NCBI RefSeq assembly: GCF_010119385.1
Contig: NZ_VFIE01000018.1
Coordinates: 618,375-682,374 of the forward strand
Direction of reading: 5' to 3'
From: Nesterenkonia haasae
GTDB taxonomy: Bacteria > Actinomycetota > Actinomycetes > Actinomycetales > Micrococcaceae
Length of the DNA stretch: 64,000 nucleotides
Shown: piece by piece, positions 9,207 through 19,300 of the stretch
Layout: every line of letters begins with the position of its first letter
How positions within the stretch are numbered: position 1 is the stretch's first letter
The notes under the pieces: model-generated
What the model saw: the letters and a program-made list of their open reading frames with translations, nothing else
Told to the model about the DNA's origin: nothing
Databases searched by the model: none
Position numbers and translations under genes: made by a program

Positions 9207-10790
9207 GTGCGATGGACTTCGATGGAATTGGCTGCCCTGGCGACCCGTGCGGTGCCGGGTCTCTCACCGACCGGTGTAGCCGATGCTCCCGATGACGCAC
9301 GGGACTTCATGTCCGCCGTGGTGGTGGACGGCTCGGGCAACAGGTGGCGCGTCCGGGGCCCCCAGCACCAGCAGGCGGCGATGCGCCTGGAGACTGAGGT
9401 GCAGGTGCTGCGGGGGTTCTCCACTGCAATCCGCGCCGAGCTGCCGTTCCGCGTCCCGAGCGTAGCGGGCGCGACCCGGGTCGAGGATATGCGCGTGTTC
9501 GTCTACAACCACCTGCCCGGTGAACCCGTGGAGTTGCCCGACTTAGTCCGAGCGACCCCAGAGCTCATTGAGGATTTGGGCAGGACTGTGGCCGCGGTGC
9601 ATGACCTCTCAACGTCAGTGGTGGACCACGCTGACCTTCCGGGATACAGCGCAGAGCGGGTTCGGCAGCGCCGCCTCAACGAGCTCGACGCCGCCGCTTC
9701 CACTGGACAGGTGCCTCCACTGCTACTGAGGCGCTGGGAGCGTGCCATGGAGGACAAGTCGCTCTGGGACTTTGCCCCCACAGTGGTGCATGGAGACCTG
9801 CACGAGGATAATTTACTCGTGGAGGGCGAACGGGTGATGGCTGTCACCGGCTGGACAGACCTCCATGTGGGCGATCCTGCCGATGATCTGGCCTGGCTCA
9901 TCGCCTCACCCGACCAAACGTTCAGCGACCGGGTCCTCGTTGCCTACTCCGCACACCGCAGCACCGAACCGGATGAGCATGTGCTGCGACGGGCCGCGCT
10001 CTCTGCGGAGTTCGCTCTGGCTCAGTGGATGATCCGCGGAACTACTGGTGGAAACCAGCAGATGGTGGAGGAAGCTGCTGGTCTGCTCAGGCAGTTGGCT
10101 TCCGACATCGAAACCTATGGGGGTCGGCCCATCGCGCTCGACCCACCCGAAGATGATGAGCCACAGGCGCCAGCCGACAACCAGGATTCCAAGCCGGTCC
10201 GGCGCGCCGGAGCGGCAGCCACCATTGCTGGAGCGGGGGCGTGGGACGCCTCGGACGATGATGACGGACCAGCCTTCATGACGGATGCTGACGTTGCCGA
10301 AGCAGCCCCAAGCGACGGCGCAGGGGAACAGGACACCGGCGTGGTGACCCCTCTTCGTCAGCGCGCAGCGCCGCGCCCAATAGCCGCGCAGCGACCCGCC
10401 TCCGACGACGATCCGCTCACGGAGGAGATCCCGGCGTACGTGGATGACGCTGATGAGTTCGATCTCCCCGCCCCGGTGACAGGCTCGTTGCCGATCCAAC
10501 CCGATCATGATTCCGAACGCAGAGCCAAGCAGAAGAACTTCTTTCCGTCCTCCGCGGCGTCAGCTGCCAGCGCCCGGTCGGCAAACTCTTCAGCTTCTTC
10601 GTCCTCAGCGGCGTCAGCCGTCTCGTCTGCCTCGGCACAGTCAGCACCTTCGGCGGCTTCTGCTGCCTCGGACGCTTCCGGTGGATCAGTGGATACAGGT
10701 TCGCCGGCCGGATCGGCTGAGAGCCCAGGCGAGGCGTCCTCCTCTTCCATCTATGAACGCCACCCGGGGCTGCGCCCACCCGGCTCCTGA
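9207..10790 (+). CDS. Phosphotransferase (APH/choline-kinase fold) protein with Ser/Ala-rich tail
   Basis: The first about 300 of 527 residues form an aminoglycoside-phosphotransferase-like domain. The catalytic loop is present as VVHGDLHEDNLLV, and GDPADDLAWL follows as in the family. The residue normally Asp in the metal-binding IDW/IDF motif is Gly here (AVTGWTD), so activity is uncertain. From about residue 305 the protein is acidic and disordered. From about 450 to 505 it is almost pure Ala/Ser with scattered Val, Gln and Pro. The GTG start follows a -10 box by seven bases; the ATG at 9135 is a longer alternative. Similar proteins sit next to uvrD2 in arthrobacters (recalled). The substrate is unknown. 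Confidence 0.82.
   Translation: MRWTSMELAALATRAVPGLSPTGVADAPDDARDFMSAVVVDGSGNRWRVRGPQHQQAAMRLETEVQVLRGFSTAIRAELPFRVPSVAGATRVEDMRVFVYNHLPGEPVELPDLVRATPELIEDLGRTVAAVHDLSTSVVDHADLPGYSAERVRQRRLNELDAAASTGQVPPLLLRRWERAMEDKSLWDFAPTVVHGDLHEDNLLVEGERVMAVTGWTDLHVGDPADDLAWLIASPDQTFSDRVLVAYSAHRSTEPDEHVLRRAALSAEFALAQWMIRGTTGGNQQMVEEAAGLLRQLASDIETYGGRPIALDPPEDDEPQAPADNQDSKPVRRAGAAATIAGAGAWDASDDDDGPAFMTDADVAEAAPSDGAGEQDTGVVTPLRQRAAPRPIAAQRPASDDDPLTEEIPAYVDDADEFDLPAPVTGSLPIQPDHDSERRAKQKNFFPSSAASAASARSANSSASSSSAASAVSSASAQSAPSAASAASDASGGSVDTGSPAGSAESPGEASSSSIYERHPGLRPPGS
10555..10725 (+). repeat. Low-complexity Ala/Ser-coding tract
   Basis: GCG/GCC/GCT and TCA/TCT/TCC codons alternate for about 55 codons inside the phosphotransferase-like gene, giving an imperfect simple-sequence region. 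It is coding in frame, and no exact long unit repeats. It could vary in length between strains. Confidence 0.7.
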
Positions 10791-10856
10791 TCTGCCTGTC
10801 CTGCGTCAGTTGAAGATCCGGGGAATGATCCCGAACGGAGCACGGTTGGGGTTGCG

Positions 10857-12044
10857 GTGACAAAGAACCACATGACCCGTACCCAGATGGCCTGGGCGAT
10901 ACTGGCACTGGCGACAGGCGGTTTCGCCATCGGTGTCACCGAGTTCGCCATTATGGGATTGCAGCGTGAGATCGTGTTGGATCTCGACGTAAGTTACGGC
11001 CAAGGTGGCTTATTGGTGTCTGCCTACGCGCTGGGTGTGGTGGTGGGTGCACCGTTCCTGGCTCTGATGGGCGCTAAGCGGGAGCGGAAGGCCTATGCCT
11101 TGTTTCTGCTGGTGCTGTTTATCATCGCGCACGTACTGAGCTTCATCGCACCCAATTTTGAGACTCTCCTGGTTGGACGGTTCCTCTCCGGGTTGCCCCA
11201 CGGCGCCTACTTCGCGACTGCAGCGCTGATGAGTGCGCAGATGGTGGGCCCGGCCAAGCGGGGACGTGCGATCGCCGTGGTCCTCTCCGGCCTAGCAATC
11301 GCCAATGTCTCCGGCGTTCCAGCAGTGACGTGGATCGGGCAGCTGTTCGGATGGCGCTGGATGTTCCTGATTGTGGCGGCGCTGGCAGCACTGACAATGC
11401 TTGCGGTGGCCTACCTCGCCCCCCGTCAAGCGGCTCCGGCGGGCGCATCTGTTAAGGGCGAGCTGCGTGCCTTGGCGAATCAGCGACTATGGGTGGGGAT
11501 TGGCTTGGCCGTGGTCGGGTTCTCCGGAATGTTCGCCATCTACACCTATCTGTCGCATGTGGCTGTTGAGGTGACAGGCTTCAGCGACAGCGCCCTTCCC
11601 TGGGTTGTGCTCATTTTCGGTGCGGGGATGGTCATCGGCACGTTTATGGGCGGTTGGGCTACAGATAAGTCCGTACTGGGTACGGTGCTGATCGCGATGG
11701 TCATGGTCGCGGTGTTTATGGTGTTGTTTGCTGCATTCGCGCACATTCCGTGGATGATGCTGATCCTGCTGTTCTGCGTGGGTGTTTCCTCATCGAACCT
11801 CGGCCCAGCGATGCAGACTCATCTCATTGATACGGCGCCTAAGGCTCCGCAGCTCGCTGCGAGTTTCCACCATTCAGCGTTCAATGCTGCCAATGCCTTG
11901 GGCGCGATTATGGGTGGAGTGACAATTGATATGGGGTTGGGCCTCCGTGCGCCTGCCTACGCTGGTGCGATTGCAGCAGCTTTGGGTGTGGTCATTGCGC
12001 TCTACGCTATTTTGCTCACGAAGCGGGCGGGTCAGAGAATCTGA
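10857..12044 (+). CDS. MFS transporter, DHA1-type exporter
   Basis: The 395-residue protein is hydrophobic throughout, with about 12 membrane segments. It has typical DHA1 features: GVTEFAIMG in the first helix, a RERKAYALF loop after helix 2 (variant of the motif-A region), and GRFLSGLPHGAYFATAALM around helix 4. The family includes sugar and arabinose exporters (AraJ/YdhP type) and chloramphenicol exporters; the substrate cannot be assigned. The start is GTG 10857, 66 bases after the upstream gene, with a G-rich but imperfect ribosome site; ATG 10872 is possible. It occupies a position where nudC and channel genes occur in relatives, so it may be a local insertion. Confidence 0.88.
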   Translation: MTKNHMTRTQMAWAILALATGGFAIGVTEFAIMGLQREIVLDLDVSYGQGGLLVSAYALGVVVGAPFLALMGAKRERKAYALFLLVLFIIAHVLSFIAPNFETLLVGRFLSGLPHGAYFATAALMSAQMVGPAKRGRAIAVVLSGLAIANVSGVPAVTWIGQLFGWRWMFLIVAALAALTMLAVAYLAPRQAAPAGASVKGELRALANQRLWVGIGLAVVGFSGMFAIYTYLSHVAVEVTGFSDSALPWVVLIFGAGMVIGTFMGGWATDKSVLGTVLIAMVMVAVFMVLFAAFAHIPWMMLILLFCVGVSSSNLGPAMQTHLIDTAPKAPQLAASFHHSAFNAANALGAIMGGVTIDMGLGLRAPAYAGAIAAALGVVIALYAILLTKRAGQRI

Positions 12045-12057
12045 GCTGACGGAGTCG

Positions 12058-12063
12058 TAGACT
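12058..12063 (+). promoter_or_regulatory. -10 box (TAGACT) before the PdxH-like gene
   Basis: TAGACT is six bases before ATG 12070, with no ribosome-binding site in between, which is the leaderless pattern. Confidence 0.55.
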
Positions 12064-12069
12064 CCTGAG

Positions 12070-12630
12070 ATGACGGAGAAGACGAGGGCGTTGTTGCGTT
12101 CTATCCGAGCGTTGACCGGTCAGCCTCAGACCATGGATGTGACGAATCTGCCCGGGGACCCGGTGGATGTGTTCTTCACGTGGCTGAGTGATGCCCTGGT
12201 TGCAGGTGTAGAGGAGCCCCGCACTGCGGCGTTGTCCACAGTTGATGCTGACGGTGTCCCCGATTCGCGCATGCTGATCCTGAAGGACGTGGACGCGCGG
12301 GGGTGGGCTTTCGCCAGCACCGCGTCGAGCCGCAAGGGACAGCAGCTGCGTGATTGCCCCGCGGCCGCGTTGACCCTGTGGTGGCAGCCGGTCATGCGAT
12401 CGGTGCGCGTTCGGGGCCGCGTAGTGGAAGCTCCGCGAGAGGAGAGTGAGGCGGATTTGCAGGCGCGCAGCCCCGCGGCTCAGGAATTGGTAGCTGCCGA
12501 TGATTGGACGTTGTGGCGAGTGGTTCCGGACCGTGTGGAGTTTTGGCAGGGCTCCCCGGACCGTGCCCATATTCGTGTGGTGTATGTGCCGCAGGGTTCG
12601 TCGTGGCGTGTGGATATCGCCGAGGATTAA
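12070..12630 (+). CDS. Pyridoxamine 5'-phosphate oxidase-like FMN protein
   Basis: The 186-residue protein contains the PdxH-type FMN segment SRMLILKDVDARGWAFAST, the central LTLWWQPVMRSVRVRG, and the C-terminal VEFWQGSPDRAHIR that resembles the substrate-binding EFWQG.P.R motif of PdxH. It is somewhat shorter than E. coli PdxH (about 218 residues), and the last motif is followed by VVYVPQGSSWRVDIAED. It would oxidise pyridoxamine or pyridoxine phosphate to PLP if it is a true PdxH; other split-barrel flavoenzymes remain possible. PLP is a cofactor of HemL in this window. The start is fixed by the -10 box six bases upstream. It converges on adnB with an 18-base gap. Confidence 0.8.
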   Translation: MTEKTRALLRSIRALTGQPQTMDVTNLPGDPVDVFFTWLSDALVAGVEEPRTAALSTVDADGVPDSRMLILKDVDARGWAFASTASSRKGQQLRDCPAAALTLWWQPVMRSVRVRGRVVEAPREESEADLQARSPAAQELVAADDWTLWRVVPDRVEFWQGSPDRAHIRVVYVPQGSSWRVDIAED

Positions 12631-12648
12631 GAGTAGTTCCGATCGGTT

Positions 12649-15600
12649 CTAGGTGCCGTTGATGATGGACTCCACTGCGCTGACATCGGCGAGTTCTTCA
12701 GGCGAGTGGACGGTGTCCCGGTCGAGGTAGACGAAGTGTCCGCGGATGTTCGCCATCGGCACGCTGTAGAGCCTGCTGAAGGCGATCCTGTAGACGGCGA
12801 GTTGCAGCTCCTTTTCTTCCATCTCGGTTCCCTTGGGGACATCCCCGGTTTTCCAGTCGACGAGGTCGAAGGTGCAGCTGGCCATCTTACGGTCCCGCTC
12901 AGCTCGAGGAAGTCCGATCCACATCTCAAAGATCTGGTTACTCAGGGGCGTGCCGTGTGGATCTCTGGCGAAGACGGCGTCGATCCTGCCGCGCAGCGTG
13001 GTCCCACCCAGGGTGGTTTCTAGGGGGATCTCGACGGCAAAAGCGGGTTGGGCCGCCCAGGGACTGTTCTGGTAGCTGGCGCGGACGCGTTCCAGCTCGA
13101 GATGCCCTTCGATGTCATCCTCTGCGTGGGTGGCGAAGAGCTCGTCTATATCGGGCAGCGATGCTTGTATTTCGAGAACCTGTTCGATGATCGCGTGAAT
13201 GGCTGTGCCGCGCCTGGCCGCAGATGAGGGTCTCTGCGGAATGGGACGGCGCGCCTGTTCAAGAACCTGCGCCCGGTCGTGCTGCAGCTGCACCACGGAT
13301 GAAGCTGATAGCTGCTTGGGCAGATGCAGCGAACGGGCGGAGGAGCGGCGTTGCTCCGCCCGTTGGATCACCAATCGTGCTTGCTCCGCCCAGGGACTTA
13401 CCCCAGGAGAGGTGAGGACTGCGGGTTCTCTGAGCTGTTGCGCAACCAGATCCGCGGCCTCTGTCATGGCTGGCCTGCGACTTGTCCGCGGTAGCGGGGC
13501 AGCTGCGGAGTACACGTCCTGGTAGGTGTCGACCGAGGTGGGGTCTTGAAGATCAGCTTTGATCAGGCGCTGTTGCCGGACGGGAAGCTCTTCTAGCGGA
13601 TCGTAGGGCCACGTGGCGCTGAGGATGATGTCCGCCAGGGGGTTCTGCTGCTCCGGATCGTATTCATGCCAGGTAAGCTCAGTGAACCGCTCTGCCGTGG
13701 AGGTCTGTTGTGCGAGATCGCGAATGCTCAGCAGGAACGGGGAAGGTTCTTGTCCACCGGACGCCCCGTAGAAGCAGGCGCCAGTGCACAATAGCCGCGT
13801 TTTGGCTCGGGTCATGGCAACGTAGGCAAGGCGACGGTCCTCTTCTTCACTGAACGCAACGCATTCGTCTTTGTAGACGGGTCCTTCATAGTTCTTCAGT
13901 GAGTTCGTGGCACCGGCCGAGCGCGCCCAGACCTGTGCGGTGCGTTTGTCGGTGTCTTCCATCTGGTCACTGAGCCATTGGGGTAGCGACTCAGAGTCTC
14001 CGCGGAGGGGCCACGGGAGGTCGCCGTCTTTTTTCGTCCAGCGGCTGGCCATGGCGGGTCTGCGGGGGAAGCGGTCGCGGCGCAGCCCGGCGACGGCGAC
14101 GACGTCCCATTCCAATCCTTTGGAAGCATGGACGGTCAGCAGTTGCACGGCACCGGGTTGTGGGTCCGCTGCTGCCTGTTCCAGCCCCCTTTCCTGGTGG
14201 GCCGCCGCGTTGAGCCAGTCGAGGAATCCTGTGAGGTCTTGACTTGCTGAGGAGGAGGCGAACGATTCAGCGTATTCGATGAGTGCGTCCAGTTGCCGTG
14301 TGGGATGAGTGCCTACTTCCCACGGCCGGGCGGAGACCTCGACGCCGAGCCCGGTTTCGTGAATGATGCGCTGGATGAGACTGCCAAGGTCAAGGTGAAG
14401 AAGCTCTCGAAGAGTTCGGAATTGGTCTCTGGCCTGGGAGAGACGCGTGATGCCTTCTGGGGAGAAGCCGCGAAGGGAAGTCTCTTCAACTGTCGGGTCA
14501 AGATCGAAGTGATCAAGAGCTTCAATCAGTGACGGCATTTCATCGAGTTCGGGTTCTAGGGAGCCTTGTTGGTCCTCGTCCTCCCTGGTAAAGCTCCCGC
14601 TGCGCTGCCGAGCACGACCAGATGCGCTGCGGCCCAGGAGGTAAAGGTCTTTGGGCCCTATTCGGAATCGGGCTCCCCCGAGGATCCGGATCAGTTCGTC
14701 TGAACGTTTGGGGTCTGAGAGCACTCGCAAATAAGCGAGCAGCTCGACTATCTCAGGGCGGTAGAGCAGCCCGGAAAGGCCCGCAAGCTCGTGGGGGATT
14801 CCACTGCGGCGCAGGGCGTCGGCGATCTTCGCCAGTTGGCCGTGTGTGGTGGCGAGGACTGCGCATTCAGGAGGGTCTTCGTCCGCGCAGACATCCAGTT
14901 CGGCCCGCATCTCCGCAACGATGGCTTCGGTCTCTTCATCTTCTGTGGCGAAGAACCCAAAGGAGACGTGTCCGTCGGCGACGCTGGAAGGCGGAACGAT
15001 GCGCTGCACCGGTTCTTGTTCGCCGCCAGAGTCATCACTGAGCGGCGATCCTTCCTGGCTCAGGACTCGCCCTTGAGTATCCATCCGGTCGGCAGTGATG
15101 AGTTCTTTGAGCTGGCGGCGCAGATGTCCTGTACCGCGATGCCATGAGGGGCCGCTCGTTTCGGTGTAGAGGGTGAAGGGCTTGACAAGCTGATTGGCTA
15201 CGTCGAGGATGCTGCGGCCGTTGCGCCATGCGATGGTCAGCTGTTTCAAGTCTGCGGACCGGGTTCGGCGGGTTTGAACATCTCGGGTTGGGAACATCTG
15301 AGGGAATTGGAAGAGTTGCCCGGCAGAGGCTCCGCGGAACCCATAGATGGATTGGTTGGGGTCTCCGACGGCTGTGACCGCGTGGCCGGTGCCGCGACCG
15401 AAGAGGTCGGCGAAGAGTTTCAGCTGCGCATGGGAGGTGTCCTGGAACTCGTCGAGCAGGACAACCTTGTACTTTTCGCGTTCACGCGCTCGAACCGGTG
15501 AGTCTTCTGCTGCGGCGAGTTGTGCAGCGTAGCGGAGCAGATCTCCATGGTCCATGAAGGCTTCGGACTGTTTGACATCTTGATACTCGGCTGCGAGCTT

Positions 15601-16350
15601 GGCGGTCTCACGGCGCAGCCTCAGCGTGTTGAGCAGACTCTGTCCGTCTTGGCTGAGGTGCTCTTCCCATTGCTCTGCGCGGGTGATCTCTGAGTCCAAC
15701 CAGGAGATGACTTCCCAGGGCGTTCTGAGGTGCTCTGCCATGTCCTGAGAGAGTTTCAACACCTGCTCAGGCAGCGAGTTGGGGTTGGCTTCAGCTCGGA
15801 TGAGCGCAGCACCGTCGTCGTAGTTGGTGATGAGATCGGTGATGATCTGCCAGGATTGGGCACCCCCGATGAGCTCGGACTCTGGTTCCAGGCCGATGTG
15901 CAGGCCGTATTCGCTGACCAAGGAGTGGGCGTAGGAGTGGTATGTGGAGATAGTGGGTTCGACCACGCTGGTGAGGTCTACGTCGGGGTGGTCACCGCCG
16001 CCGTAGGCAGCGGCGCGCAGCTCAGGTGGAACAAGGTCCTCGGCTTGTATGAGGTGGTTGTCCACGAGTTTCTTAAGCTTCTCGGTGACGCGCTCGGCGA
16101 GCTCACCAGCAGCCTTACGCGTGAAGGTGACTCCAAGGATCTCAGGCGGTGTGACCAGTCCGTTGGCGACGAGGTAGACCACCCTGTCAGCCATCGTGGC
16201 GGTCTTTCCGGAGCCGGCCCCGGCGACCACCAACATGGGTTCCAGACCGGATTCGATGACGGCGCACTGCTCGGGGGTCGGGGTGAACTCTCCGAGGGCT
16301 TCCGCAATCTCGGCAGGGGTGAATCTTAAGCCGTTTTCCTGAACAGTCAT
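12649..16350 (-). CDS. adnB: AdnB-type helicase-nuclease subunit (UvrD-like, RecB-like nuclease)
   Basis: The 1233-residue protein has an N-terminal UvrD-type motor: Walker A GAGSGKT near residue 43, motif II VVLLDEFQDTSHAQ, and motif VI-type AYVAMTRAKTRL. A C-terminal RecB-family nuclease domain shows RRGTAIHAIIEQ, GRIDAVFARD and FDLVDWKTG, so the metal-binding His, Asp and the D-x-K core are present. AdnA-AdnB is the actinobacterial machine that resects DNA double-strand breaks, replacing RecBCD/AddAB. The intact motor motifs fit the lead motor AdnB. It is longer than mycobacterial AdnB (about 1100). Its ATG overlaps the adnA stop by four bases, so both chains are made together. Confidence 0.93.
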   Translation of the reverse strand: MTVQENGLRFTPAEIAEALGEFTPTPEQCAVIESGLEPMLVVAGAGSGKTATMADRVVYLVANGLVTPPEILGVTFTRKAAGELAERVTEKLKKLVDNHLIQAEDLVPPELRAAAYGGGDHPDVDLTSVVEPTISTYHSYAHSLVSEYGLHIGLEPESELIGGAQSWQIITDLITNYDDGAALIRAEANPNSLPEQVLKLSQDMAEHLRTPWEVISWLDSEITRAEQWEEHLSQDGQSLLNTLRLRRETAKLAAEYQDVKQSEAFMDHGDLLRYAAQLAAAEDSPVRAREREKYKVVLLDEFQDTSHAQLKLFADLFGRGTGHAVTAVGDPNQSIYGFRGASAGQLFQFPQMFPTRDVQTRRTRSADLKQLTIAWRNGRSILDVANQLVKPFTLYTETSGPSWHRGTGHLRRQLKELITADRMDTQGRVLSQEGSPLSDDSGGEQEPVQRIVPPSSVADGHVSFGFFATEDEETEAIVAEMRAELDVCADEDPPECAVLATTHGQLAKIADALRRSGIPHELAGLSGLLYRPEIVELLAYLRVLSDPKRSDELIRILGGARFRIGPKDLYLLGRSASGRARQRSGSFTREDEDQQGSLEPELDEMPSLIEALDHFDLDPTVEETSLRGFSPEGITRLSQARDQFRTLRELLHLDLGSLIQRIIHETGLGVEVSARPWEVGTHPTRQLDALIEYAESFASSSASQDLTGFLDWLNAAAHQERGLEQAAADPQPGAVQLLTVHASKGLEWDVVAVAGLRRDRFPRRPAMASRWTKKDGDLPWPLRGDSESLPQWLSDQMEDTDKRTAQVWARSAGATNSLKNYEGPVYKDECVAFSEEEDRRLAYVAMTRAKTRLLCTGACFYGASGGQEPSPFLLSIRDLAQQTSTAERFTELTWHEYDPEQQNPLADIILSATWPYDPLEELPVRQQRLIKADLQDPTSVDTYQDVYSAAAPLPRTSRRPAMTEAADLVAQQLREPAVLTSPGVSPWAEQARLVIQRAEQRRSSARSLHLPKQLSASSVVQLQHDRAQVLEQARRPIPQRPSSAARRGTAIHAIIEQVLEIQASLPDIDELFATHAEDDIEGHLELERVRASYQNSPWAAQPAFAVEIPLETTLGGTTLRGRIDAVFARDPHGTPLSNQIFEMWIGLPRAERDRKMASCTFDLVDWKTGDVPKGTEMEEKELQLAVYRIAFSRLYSVPMANIRGHFVYLDRDTVHSPEELADVSAVESIINGT

Positions 16351-19300
16351 GGCTGCGTCACCTGCTTGGCCTCCTCACACAGTGGGCACAGCGGTCCAAC
16401 TCGGCAGGTGCTCCAGAGACCTGTTCCCGCACTTGCGGCCGCACGTGCTTCGAAAGTCGGTTGAGTCATGGCGTGCACGGCCTGCTGGAGCTGTTTCAGA
16501 GGCCATACGCCGGGCTCATCGAGCGGAACGGCTTCTTGCTCACGGATGGTTGCGCGCTTGTTCATTGCGACGTAGAGAAGTGCCGCTTTTTCCACCTCTC
16601 CGAGTGGCTTGAGGAACGGATCTCCTGCCGCGAGCAGCTGGTAGAGCCCAAGTTGCGGGTGGCGTTCTGCATCTGCGGGACTTGGCGCCTTGCCTCCCGT
16701 CTTGAGATCCACGATGTGCAACTTTCCGGCTTCACGCTCGATGCGGTCGATTTCTCCCCTAATAAAGACGGCCCCGGTCCGCATGGGATCTTCGATGTCT
16801 AGGCGGGTGGAGGCGCGTATCTCAGTTCCGACCACTTCTCGGTTGCCCACCCGAACGTGATAGCCAGCAAGTTGCCGGAGCATATCTCTCGCTCGGGCTT
16901 TCCGGGCCTCACCTTCCCAGCCCTCCAACCTCAGTTCGTGCCAGCGGCTCTCCAAGACCTGGTGCAGTTTCTGGACATCAGTCTCTTCCGGGTGGGTTTC
17001 GGCAATGGAGTGAATAAGCGTTCCGAGCATCCGGTTGAAGTCCGTGGGTTCGGTGCCACCGGCCCGGGTCGTGAACCATTGAAGGGGCTGCGTAATGGCG
17101 GCTTCGACTGTAGAGGGCGACACTGTCAGGTCCTCATCGGGGCCGAAGAGCGGTTCAGTGGTGGTCAGCTGCGGCAGACCCCACCATGTGCTTGGATTCG
17201 CACCGGGAATGTTGTGCTGGGCGAGCGCAGCAAGTGCCTGTGCAGCGTGGCGATCTGCCGGGTTTGCTTCGAGAGTCCGGCGAAGTTCGGCCACGAGGGA
17301 CGCTTCGGTCAACGGACGGATCTCAGTCTCTGTCGGAGCCGGCCGGTTTTCCACAGCTGTGATGAGGTCGAGTAGGGTGCTGGGCCTGCTTTCTTGGTTG
17401 TCCACCGCTACTGCGAACAGTCGGTGTGTTGCCCGGGACATGGCTGATGTGAAGAGGCGGTATTCGTCCTGAAGGGTCTGCATGCGCTTGACCATCAGAC
17501 TCCGGCTGGCACCATGGCTCTGCCCTTCGGCCACGTCGGCGAGTTCCCTGCTGCGAAGTAGCTCACCACGGGGTTGGGCGTTAGGCCAGACACCTTGCTG
17601 CAGGTCTAAGACGATGACCGAGTTGAAGTGCCGTCCTGCCGCGGTGGTGGGGGTCAGCACCTCCACAGCGTCGTCGTCAGCGACGGTCTGGGCCAAGGTG
17701 TCCATTGGCAGTTCTAATCTCTGCATGTGGTCAGCGAACCCGGCAGCGGACCCGTGGGGATTCTGCTGTTCGTACCGCTCAGCGGAGTGAAAGAGCGCGA
17801 GGACAGCGTCAAGGTCCCGGTCTGCCCTTTCCGCATCCCATCCCGGGTGTTTGGTGGCTTCGCGCCAGGCTTCGGCGATGCCCGCGGCGTCCCACACCTC
17901 CCACAGCAGCTCACCTGGTCGTGTTGAGGCGGCTTGAGACGCCGTGCGCGCTGCCTGGAGCATCCGGGCGATGCGCCTCAGTCCGTGGCCGGGAGTTTCG
18001 GGCCTGTCGCCCTTGGCGGGGATCGCAATAGTGTTCAGGATGGGATCCTGCGGGTTGTGAGCCGCAGCCAGAATAAGATCGTCGGAGCTTCGTGGATCCC
18101 GGTTCTCTGCAGTGGCGAGTTTTCGTTCGTGCCGGCGGAGGTCCTGCCGGAGTCGACGGAAGCTCAGTGCGTCGCCGAGACCGTACCGGGAGTCAGCGAG
18201 TTCTAGGACGTCACTGAGGCTCAGTGTGATCGCCGATGCGTCACTTCCGTCAGCGGCCCAGGCCAAAATTTTCAACAGCGGTGCCACAGCGGGCTCTTGG
18301 TTGAGCACAATATCTCGCATGGACTGGCGGACCGGTATCCCGTGGGCCGCCAGAATCCTCCCCATCCGCCGCGCTGTGCTTCCGCTCCGAGCGATAACGG
18401 CAATCTGGCGGAAGGGAACGTTGCCGTGGTCATACCGCTGGAGGATCTCCGCCAAGACGGCGCGCTCCGCAGCGTGGTCGCTGACCACCGTGACCGCGTC
18501 GACGGAACCGTCCGGAGAACTCTCCTCCACATCCCCGTGTAGGTACGGTTGCCACATTCGGCGAAGAGCAGTTTCCGATGGCGCTGAGATCCGCTGAACG
18601 GTGCGAGCGTAAACCTCGGCGATACGACCAGCCATGCCGTGTGACTGCGTCAACGTATGTATCTCCGGGGCTTGGCCATAGAGGCTCCGACGCGGATCAG
18701 GCGCCATGAGTTCTCGCCAGCCCTTCAGTTTGTCTGGCCTGGCCCCCCGGAAACCTTGAGTCACAGTGTCGGGATTCGCCAATGCCAGGACCGGTTTGCC
18801 GGCACCAATGAGTCTCAGCAGGCGGTAGACACTGGGGCTGGCTTCTTGGAGATCATCAACGACGATGCGCATAAGCCGGTGGCGTTCCGCGTCCAGCAGC
18901 TCAGAGTTGTTCTCCAGGAGGCGGGCTGCCTCGCTGATCAGACCTGCCGGATCATATGCATCCTCATAGTCTGCTGAGCTGAACCGTTCGAGGTAGCGTG
19001 AATAGACTTCAGCCGCTGCCTGCCATTCCGGCACCTGCCGCTCCTGAGCGGTTCTTCCCAACCAGGTGGGAGTGATGCCATGTTCGCGGGCGCGATCAAG
19101 GAGTTCGCGAACTTCTTTGCGGAAACCGTCGGCTTTAGTAGCCTCTCTCAAGCCCGTGGGCCAGCTGTCCACAGCCCCGTCACTAACCATGTCCTCGATG
19201 ATGTCCCGAATGATGTGGTCTTGCTCCGCGCCCGAGAGGAGCCGCGGCGTCTGGGCGCTGAAACTGAGCATTTTGCGGCGTCGTGCCTCTCCCAGGACCC

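Noticed and set aside
10555-10725. Ala/Ser tract as a CRISPR or tandem repeat array
   Set aside because: Units are irregular, the frame is open throughout, and no spacer-repeat pattern exists.
12640-12648. CCGATCGG as a terminator between pdxH-like gene and adnB
   Set aside because: The palindrome is only eight bases without loop or U-tract.
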